A DNA stretch of 64,000 bases from Diphasiastrum complanatum (Eukaryota > Streptophyta > Lycopodiopsida > Lycopodiales > Lycopodiaceae): positions 21,626,000 to 21,689,999 of the forward strand of contig CM055107.1 of the NCBI GenBank assembly GCA_029204225.1. The letters run 5' to 3'. Positions 63,762-64,000 of the stretch are shown in pieces. Both the position numbers and the translations under genes were made by a program. The notes below the pieces were generated by a model that worked only from the letters and a program-made list of their open reading frames with translations, made no database searches and was not told the origin of the DNA. Within the stretch, counting starts at the first letter, position 1; every line of letters begins with the position of its first letter.

Positions 63762-64000
63762 AAGCAGTAGTCCTGCACGTAGCTCATCTCGTCGTGGGGA
63801 GTCTCTAGTTCGAAAGACACTGACCCAGGAAGTAGCACGTACGGCACACGATACTGCGACTCCTGCATCTGTCACACTTGTGATTCTCGACACACCCACT
63901 TTCACCCCTCACATTTTTCCTCCCTCTGGACCCACTGCCACTGGGTTCTATCCTCCCAGCTATACTCCGTGGGGTCATGTTTCACCATGGGGTTTTCAGC
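63762..64000 (+). CDS. Probable Gypsy gag N-terminus (runs off the window)
   Basis: An open frame follows a stop at about 63758 and continues to the window end with no ATG in view. It reads RRGESLVRKTLTQEVARTAH and then a Pro/Thr-rich segment (TPTFTPHIFPPSGPTATGFY, PPSYTPWG). The proline-rich character and the position after LTR, PBS and leader fit a Gypsy gag start. The frame could begin at a non-AUG codon or after a spliced or mutated start. Confidence 0.4.

Overview
This window is a repeat-dominated stretch of a plant nuclear genome. The evidence is Copia and Gypsy LTR retrotransposons with plant-type primer-binding sites (initiator-Met tRNA and Asp tRNA), a degenerate array of the plant telomere unit TTTAGGG, CT/GA microsatellites and AT-rich LTRs. 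I cannot name the species. No intact host gene was found. The only host-gene candidate is a small two-helix membrane ORF at the left edge (12-284, minus).

Layout. 1-4.4 kb: possible host ORF, a Copia gag/LTR relic and a minus-strand gag plus LTR. 4.6-6.3 kb: minus-strand Gypsy-A gag/protease. 6.3-8.7 kb: Copia-E integrase/RT/RNase H with 3' LTR. 8.7-16.8 kb: Gypsy pieces, with an Asp-primed LTR, a solo Copia-type LTR with target duplication, a deleted gag-protease-RT-integrase relic holding a 51-bp-arm hairpin, and an inverted gag. 16.8-20.3 kb: unassigned, probably LTR-derived. 20.3-24.8 kb: Copia-A and Copia-B joined as a chimera. 24.8-29.3 kb: minus-strand Gypsy-B. 29.3-37.8 kb: Copia-C, split by the 4706-bp element NA-1a. 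37.8-49.8 kb: Copia-D (minus), broken by NA-2 and a Gypsy-A 3' half. 49.8-57 kb: telomere-like array split by NA-3. 57-61.2 kb: NA-1b, a relative of NA-1a. 61.2-64 kb: LINE and Gypsy scraps and an Asp-primed Gypsy LTR running into gag.

Main result. NA-1a, NA-1b, NA-2 and NA-3 are Copia-type LTR elements (TG..CA LTRs, initiator-Met PBS, polypurine tract, 5-bp target duplications where testable). They have no usable reverse transcriptase or integrase but keep long open frames. NA-3 is nearly pristine: its 647-bp LTRs differ at one position by my reading, its target duplication is GGGTT, and it holds one 1024-codon ORF. That ORF starts as a Copia gag with zinc knuckle and continues as what looks like a Pol polyprotein eroded in frame; the RT YVDD has become a YDGG-like sequence. 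The four elements share a 3'-terminal domain (SE-A/S/T-S..DT motif) that I do not recognise and do not see in the autonomous copies here. Their LTRs share TGTGAA/TTCACA ends and carry internal G-box palindromes (TTTCACACGTGTGAAA), as if adapted to one trans-acting machinery. These comparisons were made by eye and need alignment.
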